DNA of 64,000 bases from Paguma larvata (lineage: Eukaryota > Chordata > Mammalia > Carnivora > Viverridae). This document shows positions 1 through 11,928 of this stretch, one piece after another. Positions within the stretch are counted from its first letter, which is position 1; the number at the start of each line of letters is the position of its first letter. The stretch is taken from contig CM057826.1 of assembly GCA_030068075.1 (NCBI GenBank), positions 112,058,746 through 112,122,745 of the forward strand. Direction: 5' to 3'. The position numbers were made by a program, and so were the translations under genes. The notes beneath the pieces are model-generated. The model was given only the letters and a program-made list of their open reading frames with translations, was not told the DNA's origin and did not search any database.

Positions 1-115
1 GGTCAACTGTATATAAAATATATCCGTGTGTGTGTGTGTGTGTGTGTGTATACATATAGCAAGAGAGAGAGATACACACACACATATGCTTGTGTGTGTA
101 TACATATACACACAT
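1..115. repeat. TG/CA-rich and TATA-rich simple repeat
   Basis: A pure TG run at about 28-49, then interrupted CA/TG/ATAC units to 115. Confidence 0.9.
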
Positions 116-759
116 AAATATACATGCTTAGGCCAGTACCCTGCTAAATAAATCATAAACAGCTTTCAAAACAAGCATGTTTATCATGGAAAGGATTAGG
201 AAACTATAAAAATTGGATATTAGTATGGTGGATGCTGTTCTGCTTAATTAATTATCTTCTTAGTCATCTTCTTAGTTCTAGATGCCTCCTTTGATTCTGC
301 AGTTGAACGCTTTTCTCAAAATATTGCTCTTTATACCCTAGTTACCACATATTTGCAGGATCTCTGAGGTCCAGCATTTTGCATTCAACACCAAATCAGA
401 CTGAGGCATTCCTAGCCTCGTGACACACAGTCTTGAATCCTTCCCCTTCTCCCTAGCTGGTCTGTCTTTGTCTTGTGTAACAGGTTCTGGCTTACAGTGC
501 CAACTTTGGCCTTAACGGGTTAACTCTTTCAGGACAATAATAATTCATTTCTAGTTAGTGATGTTCTAGGGCAAGAAGCAGCCCTAACCTTTCAAACTGT
601 TTTCTATGGTATATTTAGGATCCTTGGAACTCTCTTCCCAGGACTAAGAATGAGTCGACCTGGGCTCTTACCTAGTGCAATATGGGGCCTATTAAATAGG
701 CTCCTATCAAGTGAAAGTAAAGTTACAGCTCTCAAAAACTGTATACTGAGTACCTAGTC

Positions 760-1150
760 TGTGCAAGGCACTGCATTAAGCCATGGGGACACAAAAGTGA
801 AAAGAAATTTTCTGCTTTCAGAATGACATTCATCAAATAATCACACTAATGAGCATGTAATTACAAACAGAAGTAGGTCCTTTGAGGAAAGGAAATACAG
901 TCCTTTGTACACTTCCTTTTTTGAACTCTGATACAGACTTCAGGGAATAAAAGACTTAGCAGAGGAACCGATAACTGAGTTAAGATCTGAAGGAGGAAGC
1001 GTATGAGCGAACTTGGCAAAGAGGTGTGGAGAGATTGGTCTAGCATGTACAGAGGGCATGTGGCAGAGGGAGTGTGGTAATGTTGGAGAAACTCTAAAAA
1101 GTCCCTTGTGACTGGAGCCCAGCTAATGTGGTGGGGTGTGGAGTAAACAA
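760..1150. repeat. Old dispersed repeat copy (5' part)
   Basis: GTGCAAGGCACTGCATTAAG, AAGATCTGAAGGAGGAAGCG and TGTGACTGGAGCCCAGC fit the start of the unnamed family. Confidence 0.45.
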
Positions 1151-1861
1151 GGCTAGAAAGGTTAGCCACATCTTACACAAGTGTGGTCTATGGGCATGAA
1201 ACAGAGGATTTCTCTGAGAGAGGACATCTGAACTCTAGAGGTACTTCATCATTGATCTTGGTCTTAGCACCCCTGTGCATCAGCTTCATTTGTCAACTGA
1301 GCTGAGGCTCTTTGGGACTTATTCCCTCATGAGGGGATCATATAACTGCCACTCTTGGCTTCTGTCTCTTCGTAGTACCATGGACAGCAGCCTCCCTTTT
1401 ACTCTGGTGGGATTCTGCCAGGCAGGCTTTAAAGGAAGGTGTAGGGCCTACTACAAGTTTGTCTCTCTTGTTGCCGCTGTGGCTTCCATCCACAAGTGTA
1501 CATATCAGTCGGAAGTTGGCATTTAGTGTAAAAGGAGAGCATTCTATTGACACATTCAGCACATTGGCACAGGTGTACCAGGGCAGCCTCCTCCTCCCCA
1601 TGTTAAATGGTAGGTTTTCCACGTTTTCCAAGGCCTAGTGTTTTTGCTTGTGTGGAAGCTGATGCTCTGTGCCTGCCAGACCTAAGGCTTCTTGAGACAA
1701 GGGATGTCTCTACGAGAGCACAGGGGAATCCCTTTGGACTTCATGTTGTCAGGGAAGAGGGCAAGAATACAACTGTGCACACTTCTTGGGCTTTTTGAGC
1801 TTCCTCAGAGCAATATGTATAACTTAGTAATCAGGAATGCTTAGTAGTTTGTAGTAGTTAG

Positions 1862-2098
1862 CTTAGTAGTTAGACTCCGGAGTCAGATTCACTGGATTGG
1901 AATCCAACTTTATCTCCTAAAATCTTTGTGACCGCGATAAGCTGCTTAACATCTCTCTGACCATCCATTTGTTAATGGAGATAATAAATACCATCTCCAT
2001 TATAAGGTTGTTATGAGTATTAAAGGAGATAATCATATAAATTTCTTAGCCAAGTGCCTGGCACAGAGAGAAGGCCTAATAAGTAGTAGCTATTATAT
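1862..2098 (+). mobile_element. MIR SINE
   Basis: Has AGTCAGATTCACTGG, AATGGAGATAATAAATACCA and CAAGTGCCTGGCACAGAG, in MIR order. Confidence 0.75.
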
Positions 2099-2415
2099 TT
2101 GAAACACTTCCCCAACCCCCTGTTCTTCTAACCTTGTTGCTTGGATCCCATTCTCTCATAAGAAAACCACAAGCTGAATGATTTATGGTACCCAGGTGTA
2201 GCATCTTGACCTATTACTGACCTACTGTGGATTTTCTGCATTTTAAAAAACTATGCCTGGAGAAGGCTGCTAAGTCACAATGAATGAAAGTAATTTATTA
2301 AAATTTAGCAACTTAAATTTATTGAGCACTTACTGTGTGCATGGGAAATGTCAAGATGAATAAAACTCCACCCCTGGTATTATGAGTTTTGTAATCCGAA
2401 AGGGTAGATGTATCA

Positions 2416-2890
2416 TTCAGAGTTCACCTAGAGAAGCAAAACTGTTGGGAGAGGTGTGTATGTATGTGTCTGTCTGTCTGTCTGTCTACAGAGAAAGAGA
2501 AAGGGAGGATAGGAGGGGGAGGGAGAGAGACTGACTTATTACAGCGAATTAGCCTTGCAGTTGTGTGGCTGGCCAAGCAAGTCCAGGGTCTGTAATGCAG
2601 TCAGGCAGGAATGGAAAATCACAAGCAAGCTGGAAGAGCATGAGCATGAGTTGAAGCTTGTCCACACATGGGCACTGAGAAGGGAGAACAGTTGTGGACC
2701 CACCAGCCTTTTGGAGTCTCTTCCTCTGGAAAAGCTGAAGCTTTCCTTTAAATGTCTTCCAACTGATTAATTCGGGCTCACCAGGATCATCTTCCTTTGA
2801 TTAAAGTCAACTGATTGAGGCCTTGAATCACATCTACAGAACTTCCTACAGCACCTAGATTACAATAGCACATACATTAGTCTTTGATTG
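2416..2890 (+). repeat. Old interspersed element, family not resolved
   Basis: It starts with AGAGTTCACCTAGAGAAGCA, has a TGTC microsatellite (2467-2488) and GA-rich part where related copies have a simple repeat, and later AGTCAACTGATTGAGGCC. It shares this plan with the element at 14.65-15.30 kb. Confidence 0.5.
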
Positions 2891-4849
2891 AATAAGTGGG
2901 AGAAGGTGTGTGTGTATGCTGCACAACAGCTACTTCTTCCATTTTGTCCTCCAACCCTCCTGAGCCCGTGTTTAGCCCACAGTAACTGGAAACATTCTAG
3001 AAAGGGAACTCTAAGAATTGAAGTTTAGCCTAACCAAGTTAACATTCCACAAAACCAGCAGAGTTGGTGGACAGAAGGAGACAGACATGTGACCATACTA
3101 GGAAAGATGAGACTAACAATTTTTGGAGACTATATTAAATACCAAGTATGTGATACACATCATCTACTGTAATTTTCTTCCTCTTTTTGTAGATGAGTTA
3201 CCAAATTTAAAGGCTTTCAAGATTATGTAACTGGTCACAGAATTTGGGATTAAAATCTCAGTCTCTCTTATTACATACTCCAGTAGAATATACTCTATCA
3301 CACCGTCTCAAATTACTCAAATAATTCTAGTAATATGGGTTACATATTAGATGTATTCAAGGTTCTATGGATGCACGGAACAGGAAGAATCATGAAGGAA
3401 AGCCTAGAATGCTTCATAAAAAAAGTTACATCTGAATTGATCTTTGAAGATGTATTGGGTGTTTCCTAATTATGAAATTCAAGCTCTGTGTCACATGAAT
3501 AGGGAAGGGTCGGTGGTTATGGGATTTTCAAGTGCCCCCCTTCCCCAGATCATGGAGGCCATCTCAACCCAGTGCCTTTTGTAGCTCAGTACATCCTTAT
3601 AAGTAGTAAGTAATATGGCACCCTGACATAGTCTTTGTCAGCCTCTCCTATTAAGCCTAGCAATTGGCAGACCTTCCATAAATATTTGCACATTGGCTTT
3701 TTTTAAGCTCATAAAAGAGGACTATCCCTTAGAGTCCTCTTCAAAGATTTCCAGTATCTTATCATCAAGTAACACGTCCCTTCAGCTAACAAGATCTGTA
3801 TGCTTTGTAATTGGTACTAAATATCCAAAGATTACATTCAGACTTTGGAAAGGAAAAAAAAATTAAGCAATTCATGTCCCCTAAAAGGAAATCCGACTCT
3901 ATCATGATTAGTTCTCAAGGCCAAAATAAGGCTGTTCTCCACCTTCAGTATTGACAGACTCTACATGCAGAAACATGAAAAGCCTCAACTGCTCCTGAAG
4001 ATAGGTATCTTTCCCAGGCAAACAGATTTCACTCACCAGCCTGGCCTGCAGAAAAGGCTCTTATTTGGCTTTCCTGTGCTTGATTGGCTTAGGCAGGGCT
4101 TGGAAAAGAAACGAAACAAAACAAAAACAAAAAATCTTGTCGGTATCAGCAAAAATCAGCATAGATAAAGACAGAAGCATACAAGGACATCCCCTTCAAA
4201 AGCCCACATGACTATGGCATATAAAGCTGTCTGTGGAAAAATAGGTGCTTTCTCTGAGAGGTGGGCTTATTCAGTCAACTACAAAGCCATTTAATAACTT
4301 TCTCCATGAAATGATTTCTTAGTCAAAATTCTCAGAGGCTTGCGGAGTAAATAGAATGATGCCATTCAAAAGCAAAAAACATTGAAGCCTGGAGAGAGAA
4401 ATGACTTTCCCACGTTCTCTGAGCAAAGCAGCCTTGGAATCAAAATTGAATCCCAATCTCCTGACCCAATTTTGTTATAATCACAATATTTATCACAGTA
4501 TTATCATAAACTGGACCCATGGTGATGAGGCTCCTGATCTCTCAACTTTCTCACAGACGGTTCTAACACAAGGAAACTACTTATTTATGTTTATTGTTTA
4601 AAAATAAGTATTTATGGTGGAGATTATAAAATCACCTTAATCTCACCACCTAATTTTGGTATAAATACGGGGCTTTACATCACACTTTTAACATAATGCT
4701 AGCTAATTTAACTATAAAGTCTCAGAAAAACAAATAAATAATAAAAGGGGGAAAATTTATTTATCCAGGAAGCCTTCTCCTTTTCAGTGTAAGACATATA
4801 CATGCCTTGTCCCCCCACACACATGTATCATTTCTCTCTCTCTTCCCTG

Positions 4850-5036
4850 CTTTTTCTGCTTTGCATTTATTACTATCTGGTTTATATTATATTTATCTTC
4901 TTTGCTCAGTGACCATGTGGCCTACTGGAATATAAGCTCCAGGGACCAAGGGGATTTGGGTCTGCTTGCACCACAGCTGTACTCCTTGTAGTCTGAAAAG
5001 TATTAGCAGGTTCTTTGTGAACATTTGTGGATTACA
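4850..5036 (+). mobile_element. LINE-2 3' fragment
   Basis: Text such as GAATATAAGCTCCAGGGACC resembles the L2 tail. It is followed by a TGAA microsatellite, as in L2 ends. Confidence 0.55.
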
Positions 5037-5075
5037 TGAATGAATGAATGAATGAATGAATGAATGAATGAATGG
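5037..5075. repeat. (TGAA)n microsatellite
   Basis: About nine uninterrupted TGAA units at the end of an L2-like fragment. Confidence 0.95.
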
Positions 5076-5279
5076 TAAAGGTGAGTTACCCTTTGTAAAC
5101 TAGAGTTACTAAAGGGCCACTTACATGCTGACTTTCCATCTACTCCCCTGTAAGGTATTAATCACATCTCCTTCCATTCTATGTTTTCTCTCTCTGTCTC
5201 TTTCTGATTTTTTTACATGACTCTGGTCAGACTGTATATATATTTTATATCTAACTTATCTCACTATATATCTAACTAT

Positions 5280-5284
5280 CTCAC

Positions 5285-5317
<33 letters not shown>

Positions 5318-5320
5318 CTT
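5280..5320. repeat. (TA)n microsatellite
   Basis: TA-rich run ending in ~13 uninterrupted TA units. Confidence 0.9.
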
Positions 5321-5979
5321 TTTCTATCCTAAAATACTACTTGATTAAAAGAAAATGTGGAAAGCATAAATGATCATTGGAAACTCATAGACCCACTCAG
5401 AACTATTACTAATATTTAGTGTCTTGCCTTTTAGCTCATTATTTTCAGATTGTAAGTTTCAAATGACATTTTGATCATAGTATAGGTACGACATTGTGAT
5501 CATACTAGAGATACAGTGTTCCGTGGTTTTTAACAGACTTGGAATTTCATTGCAAAAACAATTGAATGAGATTGTTTACATAGTCATTTCCCTTTCTCTG
5601 TGTACGTTATTGTCAGTATATTTCTTTTCTCATGTGGCAGTAGGTATTTTTTTGGTAGAAAGCTTTTTCCAAATTGGGGATTAAGGAAATGACTTTTGAA
5701 TGGCCTCCATGCTACCCCTTAGCATCCTGCCATTACCCTCTCCATTCCCTCACCCCACTGCTGATGTAATTTATGACTCTGGCTTCTTATTTGTTTGAAG
5801 CCAATCCCTTAAGGAGTGACTTCCCAGTGTCTTCAATTATTATTTTAAATGACGCCTTAGGCCCTGCCTGGCACAGTGATGTCCTCACCTTCCCTCCTGC
5901 CTTCCAAGCACAGACCTCAGCTGCCAAACTAGCTATGCCCCCTCCCGTCCTCAGAGCTGCCTCCAGAGTCCCAACAGAG

Positions 5980-6240
5980 AAGCAGATTAACCCCTTTTGT
6001 TAGCAGAGGTAATTTGTCTGGGCTCAGCATTAATAAGGAATGCCATAAGCAGTTGGGGTCAGGAAGAACAGATCTGTCAAGCCCCAGGGTTAATTTAATA
6101 GCAATCTATTGGCTGTCTGCCGTGTATATTAGCCGTGAATCCAGTGCTATGTTTTGCTTTTGCCACTCAGTTCTTTGGGACAACAGGGAAATAATTTGGA
6201 CAGAGAGCTCTGAAGGATAGGGAAGAGAAAATTGACTGTC
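5980..6240. promoter_or_regulatory. Candidate conserved intronic block
   Basis: Repeat-free, with TTAATTTAAT at 6090-6099, CTATTGGC (reverse CCAAT) near 6106 and AATTTGTC near 6011. Only the composition supports a regulatory role. Confidence 0.28.
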
Positions 6241-6749
6241 AAAATGCATCATTCTGTTTCCAAGATAATACAGTGCTTATCTTTTTTTGCTTTCCCTCCC
6301 GACATGAAGGACAAAACCACATATGCCAAAGGTGTGCATCTCCCTTTAGAACAGAGGGAGTGGAAAGGCCTGGGTTTCCAGGTGATGCAGATGTGAAATA
6401 TCCTGTTCCCATCCTCCCCATAAAGCCATTGAATTTGGTAACTACTCTCCTCCCAAATGTTTTTAGAACTCAGCAAATCCTCCATCAGCTAACAGTTCAA
6501 GAAAGCCCATATGTTTCTGTCCCAGTTTATGGTTCAAAAAAAAAGAACATAATTATCAAATCACAGGACACAGAAGTCCCGAGTCACATGCCATGTCCAA
6601 ATTCTGATTCTGAAAAGTGTGACCACCAAAGTGGTCAGTGAATTAAAAGAGCACAGGCTGCCCCCTTGGATTAGCCAGGAAAGTTTCAAGAGAGCCAGAA
6701 TTACTGCACTCAGAAAGGCTCTGGAAGGGCCTTTTCTCAGGGGAGGGGA

Positions 6750-6950
6750 GTAGCATGTGGTCAAGAACCCAAGCTCTGAAGTCAGACAGACTGGGTTCAA
6801 ATCCCAGTTCTGCTCCCTGCTAGTCCTATCACCTTGATTAGTTTACCTCAGTTAGTGAATAGTGCTGACCTCATGAGACTGAGATGAAGGTCAGATGAGA
6901 CCATGCAGGGCACTTGGTGGTGAACAGTAACGGCTGGTTATTATTATCGT
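6750..6950 (+). mobile_element. MIR SINE
   Basis: AGTCAGACAGACTGGGTTCA and AATCCCAGTTCTGCTC are the MIR head, followed by a decayed body. Confidence 0.75.
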
Positions 6951-7065
6951 CCTTGTCATCTTGTCACCAGTCCTTGTCGTCTTATCACCACGGTTATTAA
7001 ACAGAGGATTACAGTCATCCCTGAACCCCACAGAGTCAGACATTCTCTTCAAAAGGGAGATGCTT

Positions 7066-7118
7066 GGGGATGAGGGGAGACAGGGAGGCTTGGGCAGAAG
7101 GCAGGGAGGGAGCGAGGG
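7066..7118 (+). other. G-quadruplex-prone G-run cluster
   Basis: Four G-runs at 7066-7069, 7074-7077, 7083-7085 and 7092-7094 have loops of 4, 5 and 6 bases. Further GGG runs lie at 7104-7106, 7108-7110 and 7116-7118. It is on the coding strand of PPP2R2B, so the pre-mRNA would carry it. Confidence 0.6.
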
Positions 7119-7596
7119 AGCGAGTGAGCGAGGGAAGGAGGGAGGACAGATCCAGAGGAAGCAGCCCCAAGCAGACTGAGTGCGCACATCCCCGTGATGG
7201 TGTTCTTGGTGGGGGCCGTTCCTTCCTGCTTTCATAGATATCTTTAAGCACTTCGTTTTCACAAGTTCTGACTTTGGGGCTTTATTTTTAGGTGAGAAAA
7301 AAATAACAGAAGATGTGGCACCTCCCCCTCCCACACAGCCAAGATCTCTTCCAGTTAAGCTTGTTTTTAGAGCTCTCCTGGTAGAGGTGGAGAAAGCTGA
7401 CACCAGATTTTCTCTCCCTATTTTAGGAAAAGAGAAACATGCTGGCGCGGTAGGCTTTGGAGCCTCTTTCTGGAGGGTGATGAAATCTGACGGCCGCTGA
7501 ACACTAACCTCTGCTCACCCCTTCCCGTGTCGTGGCCACAAAGCCGAGGGCAAGGGTCAGGGGGGCTGGAGAGAATATCAGAGATGTGGCTTGGGC

Positions 7597-7617
7597 CCTC
7601 CCCCCCTGGGGGGGGGG
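7597..7617. other. C7-T-G9 perfect palindrome
   Basis: Seven C (7601-7607), a single T, then nine G (7609-7617). It is an uninterrupted hairpin-type inverted repeat and also a prime place for assembly error. Confidence 0.7.
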
Positions 7618-8929
7618 CTCAGCGTCCTGTTCCCCAGCGTGTGCTGCTAACTGCAATAATATTTCGAACTCTGCTAGCAGTTGAGTTGAAAGGCAGTATT
7701 TTGTGAATCCAGGGGACCCGCATGCTGTGGAGACCCAAGTAATATTTACACCTGGGTTTGGTGGGGGAAATTGTAGTAAAATGTAGTGTCAGTTCAGTTG
7801 CACACTAATTTTAGAAAGAACCAACAGGACTTCTAAGAGATCATGGAAGGGGGAAGATGCACAACTAGATACAGAGCCATTATTGCACCAGAGCGCATGC
7901 TGGAGCACAGGTGATGTTTGATAATAGATGACTGTGTCGGTGCTGGTACGCCTGAAAATACAGGTGCCTTCACCTGTACCTCCTGTAAACTCTAAGGAGG
8001 GGACTATGAAAAGCATAAAACACTTTCGTCCATCCCAGACCAATAGCATAGTCTGTATCAAGCTAGTTCTTGTTGAATCAAGGCATTGTTTCCCAAAATG
8101 GGATATCTAAGCTCCTGGCACAGATATAAGCATGTTTATTTTAATTGTTATGCATTTATTACATGTACATCCTTCAAAATGTAACTAGCTCATTAAGTCC
8201 ATGATTTTATGAATATTGGATTACAGCTTAGACGAGGCCAAGGAAACAAAGTGACTCGCTATAAGCCGATGGGAAGAAAACATGTTAAGCAAATACCACC
8301 TGGTGGTATACACATGGGGCCAGATCTCAAAGGCGGCTCGGAAATGATGAAGTCTAGGAAAAGTGGGCAGATTTTGGTCTGCTTTCCTGTGTAACAGGCC
8401 ACGTAACGAGGCCCGCTCCTCTGCACGAAGTTTTGGGTCCTCAGAGAGCACCTCAGCCCCAGCCAGGTGCCTCCCATCTGTATGCTCTGGGTAAGGGTAA
8501 GAAGGAATCAGCACAAACCCAGCGCCTCACCCATGCCACACCTCCTCCTGAAGGTCCTTGTGTCCATTGAGTCACCTCCATAATTAAAAGGCCAGATGTT
8601 TCATTTCAGTATACAAGTATATGATCGTTAAAAATGGAGTTATAATAATTCTTGATCAGAATGGAGTATACTGAGGGAGAAGAAAAACATGATAAAGGTA
8701 TATTCCTTGGGAGGCTAAAACTGCCCCGCCATACACCTGGATGGCTTTTTTTTTTCTGGTGTTTAAGCTCCCACACAAGCTCCACAGCAAATCACAGCTT
8801 ATAGAACTTGAGGTCCTGTATATCTCTAAAAGAAATATTGCACAATTAGCACAAATTTTGCACCCGAGATAAAATCCTAGTAGGTCCCGTCTAGCCATGT
8901 GACTTGGGGTCAGCCCCCATCTCCACCCC

Positions 8930-9065
8930 TGAGAAATGAGGATAAGAAAAGTACTGGTTATAGAGCTGTTGGAAGGATTAAATGAGATAAAGTACATGGT
9001 ATGCTTTGCACAGCAGTTGACCTATAGCGTCAGTGTTCACTAAATGGTAGCAGCTCTTATTATTG
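8930..9065 (+). mobile_element. MIR 3' part
   Basis: GAAATGAGGATAAG through GGATTAAATGAGATAAAGTA and CAGCTCTTATTATT, ending just before the SINE at 9093. Confidence 0.65.
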
Positions 9066-9092
9066 TCAGCCACATGTTATTAAAGATCTCAG

Positions 9093-9297
9093 GGGGCACC
9101 TGGACGGCTCAGTCGGTAAGCATCTGACTTCAGCTCAGGTCATGGTCTCACAGTTCCTGAGTTCAAGTCCCATATTGGGTGAGCTTGAGCCCCGTTTGGA
9201 TTGAGAACAAGTCCCACTTCCCTCTCTCTTTCTCTCTCTCCCTCTCTCTGCCCCTCCCTCACTTGCACGCTCTCTCTCTCTCAAAACAACAAAAACC
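9093..9297 (+). mobile_element. Feliform tRNA-Lys SINE, with 10-bp target duplications
   Basis: The head is GGCACCTGGACGGCTCAGTC and a CT-rich tract is followed by a short A-rich tail. The flanking duplication AAGATCTCAG is present at 9083-9092 and 9298-9307. The middle (about 9175-9215) departs from the usual body, so this copy is somewhat rearranged. It sits about 490 bp upstream of the first visible PPP2R2B exon. Confidence 0.9.
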
Positions 9298-9782
9298 AAG
9301 ATCTCAGAGATTTTGTAGAAGAGAATTCACAGTCTATCATAGATACCTTTTATCAGCCCAGGAGTTTGGGGAAAGATTCAAGTAAACTGAACTATTTAGT
9401 TGGAATGGGACTCGTGTCTTCACCCCTGTTGTCAAATGAGAAATGAAAATCTTTCATAAAACACAGCCTGGCGCATTTTAGCATGATTGCACAAGCAGGC
9501 AACTTTGATGGTCGATGGGACACGTTCTGTATGTTACGGAGGATGAAATGCTCATAAGAGGCCAGGAGACCTGAGTTCTAATGATGCCTCTGGGTCCTGG
9601 GCATCCCTGGGCCTTGTCTGCCAAGCCCAGTAATACCCTCGTGTTTGCTCACCGAGTCTGTGAGGATCCACTGTGAGTGGCAGATGCTCGCGTGTTACAC
9701 GAAACGCAGGCAGTGCTGCTACGAGTCATCCCAGCGAGCCTGCTCCCTTCTCCTGGTCCCTTCCTTGACTCGTCTGTGCCAG

Positions 9783-9947
9783 ATATCGTTGACATTAAGC
9801 CGGCCAACATGGAGGAGCTCACGGAGGTGATCACAGCAGCCGAGTTCCACCCCCATCACTGCAACACCTTCGTGTACAGCAGCAGCAAAGGGACAATCCG
9901 GCTGTGCGACATGAGGGCGTCGGCCTTGTGTGACAGGCACACCAAAT
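9783..9947 (+). CDS. PPP2R2B: PPP2R2B coding exon encoding residues ~209-264 (B55-beta WD40 propeller)
   Basis: This internal exon encodes part of the WD40 beta-propeller of the B55-beta (PR55-beta) regulatory subunit, which directs protein phosphatase 2A to substrates and is enriched in neurons. It is 165 bp long. The acceptor is a pyrimidine-rich tract ending in CCAG (9779-9782) and the donor is AAAT|gtgagt (9948). It enters and leaves in phase 1. The peptide begins [15 protein letters not shown] and contains [15 protein letters not shown] and the WD-like strand end [15 protein letters not shown] with RHTK matches my memory of the beta isoform; the alpha paralogue has HPNSCNTF and RHSK. The EEL motif corresponds to a surface that I recall as part of substrate binding in B55-alpha, but this is from memory. 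Residue numbers assume a 443-residue protein. No stop or frameshift is present. The exon is CpG-rich compared with its flanks. Upstream exons lie beyond the left edge of the window. Confidence 0.97.
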
Positions 9948-10538
9948 GTGAGTAGCAGGCAGCATGGAGTGGCCGGGGGTGGGCGGGCCACTGGGCCCTG
10001 ACCTGCGGGAGGAGGAGGGGCGAGGGCAAGGGATTTGGATCCCCTTTCCCACCTTCCACACCCCGGCAGCTGAGTGCACGTGTTGGCCTGACTCAGGAGT
10101 CAGCTCCATGTCAGGTATTTTGGTACAGATGGAACCTCGTGTTCAATTCCACAGACATTCGCTCAAGGTGAGTGTGGAATCCGGAGACAAATGAGACTTG
10201 AGCTGTGTCACATCACATTGTGACATGATCCGAATTACGTCTTAAGATCACTCTTGCTGCTGTGGGGAGAATGAATCTGAGGAGCTCCCTGAAGGGAGAC
10301 CAGGTCTGGTAGGGGATCATTGCAGTATGCTGGCAGGGGGGCAGTGTGGCCTGCATAGGGGCGCCGGTTGGAGGAGGAGACGGGCTGATGCGTTCTGGAC
10401 AGATCTCGGGGGTAGAATTAACAGGGCCTGGTGGACTGCGCAAGAAGCTGAGAGTATGCAGCCGTCGCGAATGGCACCTGGGGATGGTGACTAAGTTCAT
10501 AATACTGTAGTGCATATTTAAAAGTGGCTAAGAGTAGA

Positions 10539-10724
10539 TCTTAAAAGTTATCCTCACCAGGAAAGGAATTTGTAACTTTGTAACTGTGCTGCATGGTGAT
10601 GAACATTAACTAGGCTTCTTGGTGATGATTTTGCAACATATTATATCAAATCATTAGGTCACATACTTGAAAGTAATATAATATGTTTTGGTTACACATA
10701 AATTTAAAAAAAAGAAAGAAAGAA
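10539..10724 (+). mobile_element. LINE-1 3' terminal fragment
   Basis: It resembles the last ~180 bp of an L1MA-type 3' UTR (GTAACTGTGCTGCATGGTGATG, CATTAGGTCACATACTTGAAA in parts) with an A-rich tail AAAAGAAAGAAAGAAAA at its end. Confidence 0.7.
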
Positions 10725-11547
10725 AACACCTGCAGGAAGGGGTCTGTGCCTTCTTAGAAAGGTTGTGGCTCTGGGAACCAGAACTCTACAAGTCCCAAGG
10801 GCCATAGTGGGCAGCAGAGAAAAGCTTCAGAGAAAGGGGATGGGTTACATAAAGGGCAGCCAGACTCTCAGGCCCTGGGGTCACGCTGGTTTTCAGGCCA
10901 CTGTTGGAGAGAAACAGCTCCCAACTAGTAGGGGCTGAGTGCTTCGAAGCCAAAGGCCCTAAGGCCCATGTGAGCAGGTGAAGCCTGCTGGCACTGACAG
11001 CAAGTGCTGTGCTAGAGGGGTGGGCCTGGAGCTTTCTGGAAAAGAAACTGCTTCTCAGAGTAGAAGTGCCTGAAGGCAGTGATAAGCCATGCCTAGTGTC
11101 CGACTAAATAACATGCAGCTGCCAAGATGTTCATGGGGGACTAGAGCTCTGTTTGTTTCCCCACTGCCTTCTGCTCGGTGTTATTTAGCCTCTGCAGCTT
11201 GCTGTGGAGACCCAGAAATTAAGACCTTTCTCTCCCGTAGTCCCACTTTCCACTTTCAGTCCCTGGATGACATGAGTGATGCGACGATTCTGTCAGCACA
11301 TGGCCATGAGAGGGGTAAATGTCTGGGTCATTTTAATAATCTTTGCTCGCTCGTTTCGTATGAGAAGTCTCACACGGTGGGTGGGGGGGGGAGGGCTGGC
11401 GTGTAGAGCACTGCGCTGTGTACACTGTGTGGGTTCTGGAGCCGCACAAACTCAGGTCGAAAGCTACATGCAAAATGGGTAAAACGATTCCACCTTAGGA
11501 GTTTGTCATGGGACCTGAGGCGAGATAACTATTCAGAATTGTTAATG

Positions 11548-11643
11548 TGAGGAGCAGCTGGGTGGCTCAGTGGACAGACATGCAACTCAGTCTCAAGGTC
11601 ATGAGTTCGAGCCCCATGTTGGGCATAGATCCTACTTAAAAAA
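11548..11643 (+). mobile_element. Short feliform/carnivore tRNA-type SINE
   Basis: This copy is only ~96 bp: a tRNA-like head (GCTGGGTGGCTCAGTGG), a B-box-like GAGTTCGAGCCCC, then directly CTACTTAAAAAAAA. It lacks the usual CT tract. The duplication AATTGTTAATG lies at 11537-11547 and 11644-11654. Confidence 0.85.
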
Positions 11644-11759
11644 AATTGTTAATGCAATGTTTTACTTTTTTTATGTGTATTTTACATTTAGAGCTGATTT
11701 CATTTCAGATTATCTACATTTCAAGCGATCAGTAACCATACGTGGCTCATAGCTATCCT

Positions 11760-11928
11760 ATTATTAGTACCTGTTTAAGACCTTTCCTTCATGGCAGGAT
11801 GTTCTTTCAAAGAGGACCTGTGTAGACTGTTAGCTCTACGGACCTGTTTTATGTTACTCATAGCTATTTCCCCACACCTAAACCAGGGTCTGGCGCATGA
11901 TAGATGATGAATAAATACTTGCTCGTGT
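11760..11928 (+). mobile_element. LINE-2 3' fragment
   Basis: AGGGTCTGGCGCATGATAGA and TGATGAATAAATACTTG form an L2-like tail. Confidence 0.55.

Larger units (their letters stand above)
1..9782 (+). other. 3' end of a PPP2R2B intron (start outside the window)
   Basis: This intronic DNA leads into the first visible exon. It contains a TG/CA microsatellite (1-115), MIR, L2 and other old repeats, one feliform SINE with target duplications (9093-9297), simple repeats near 5.0 and 5.3 kb, a G-quadruplex-prone stretch at 7.07 kb and a repeat-free block at ~5.98-6.24 kb. The stretches 120-740, 1200-1860, 3300-4850, 5330-5980, 7620-8930 and 9310-9780 hold no gene or feature I can name. Short open frames in them lack family motifs and splice context. 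Confidence 0.85.

Noticed and set aside
5037..5075. CRISPR-like array of short direct repeats
   Set aside because: These are tetranucleotide microsatellite units without spacers, and this is a mammalian genome.
6891..7403. 170-codon open frame on the minus strand
   Set aside because: It crosses a GA-rich low-complexity tract and a MIR. No domain or splice context was seen.
9677..9955. Alternative first exon starting with an ATG at 9677
   Set aside because: The open frame includes intron sequence before the acceptor at 9782; there is no promoter sign and the B55 similarity starts exactly at the splice site.
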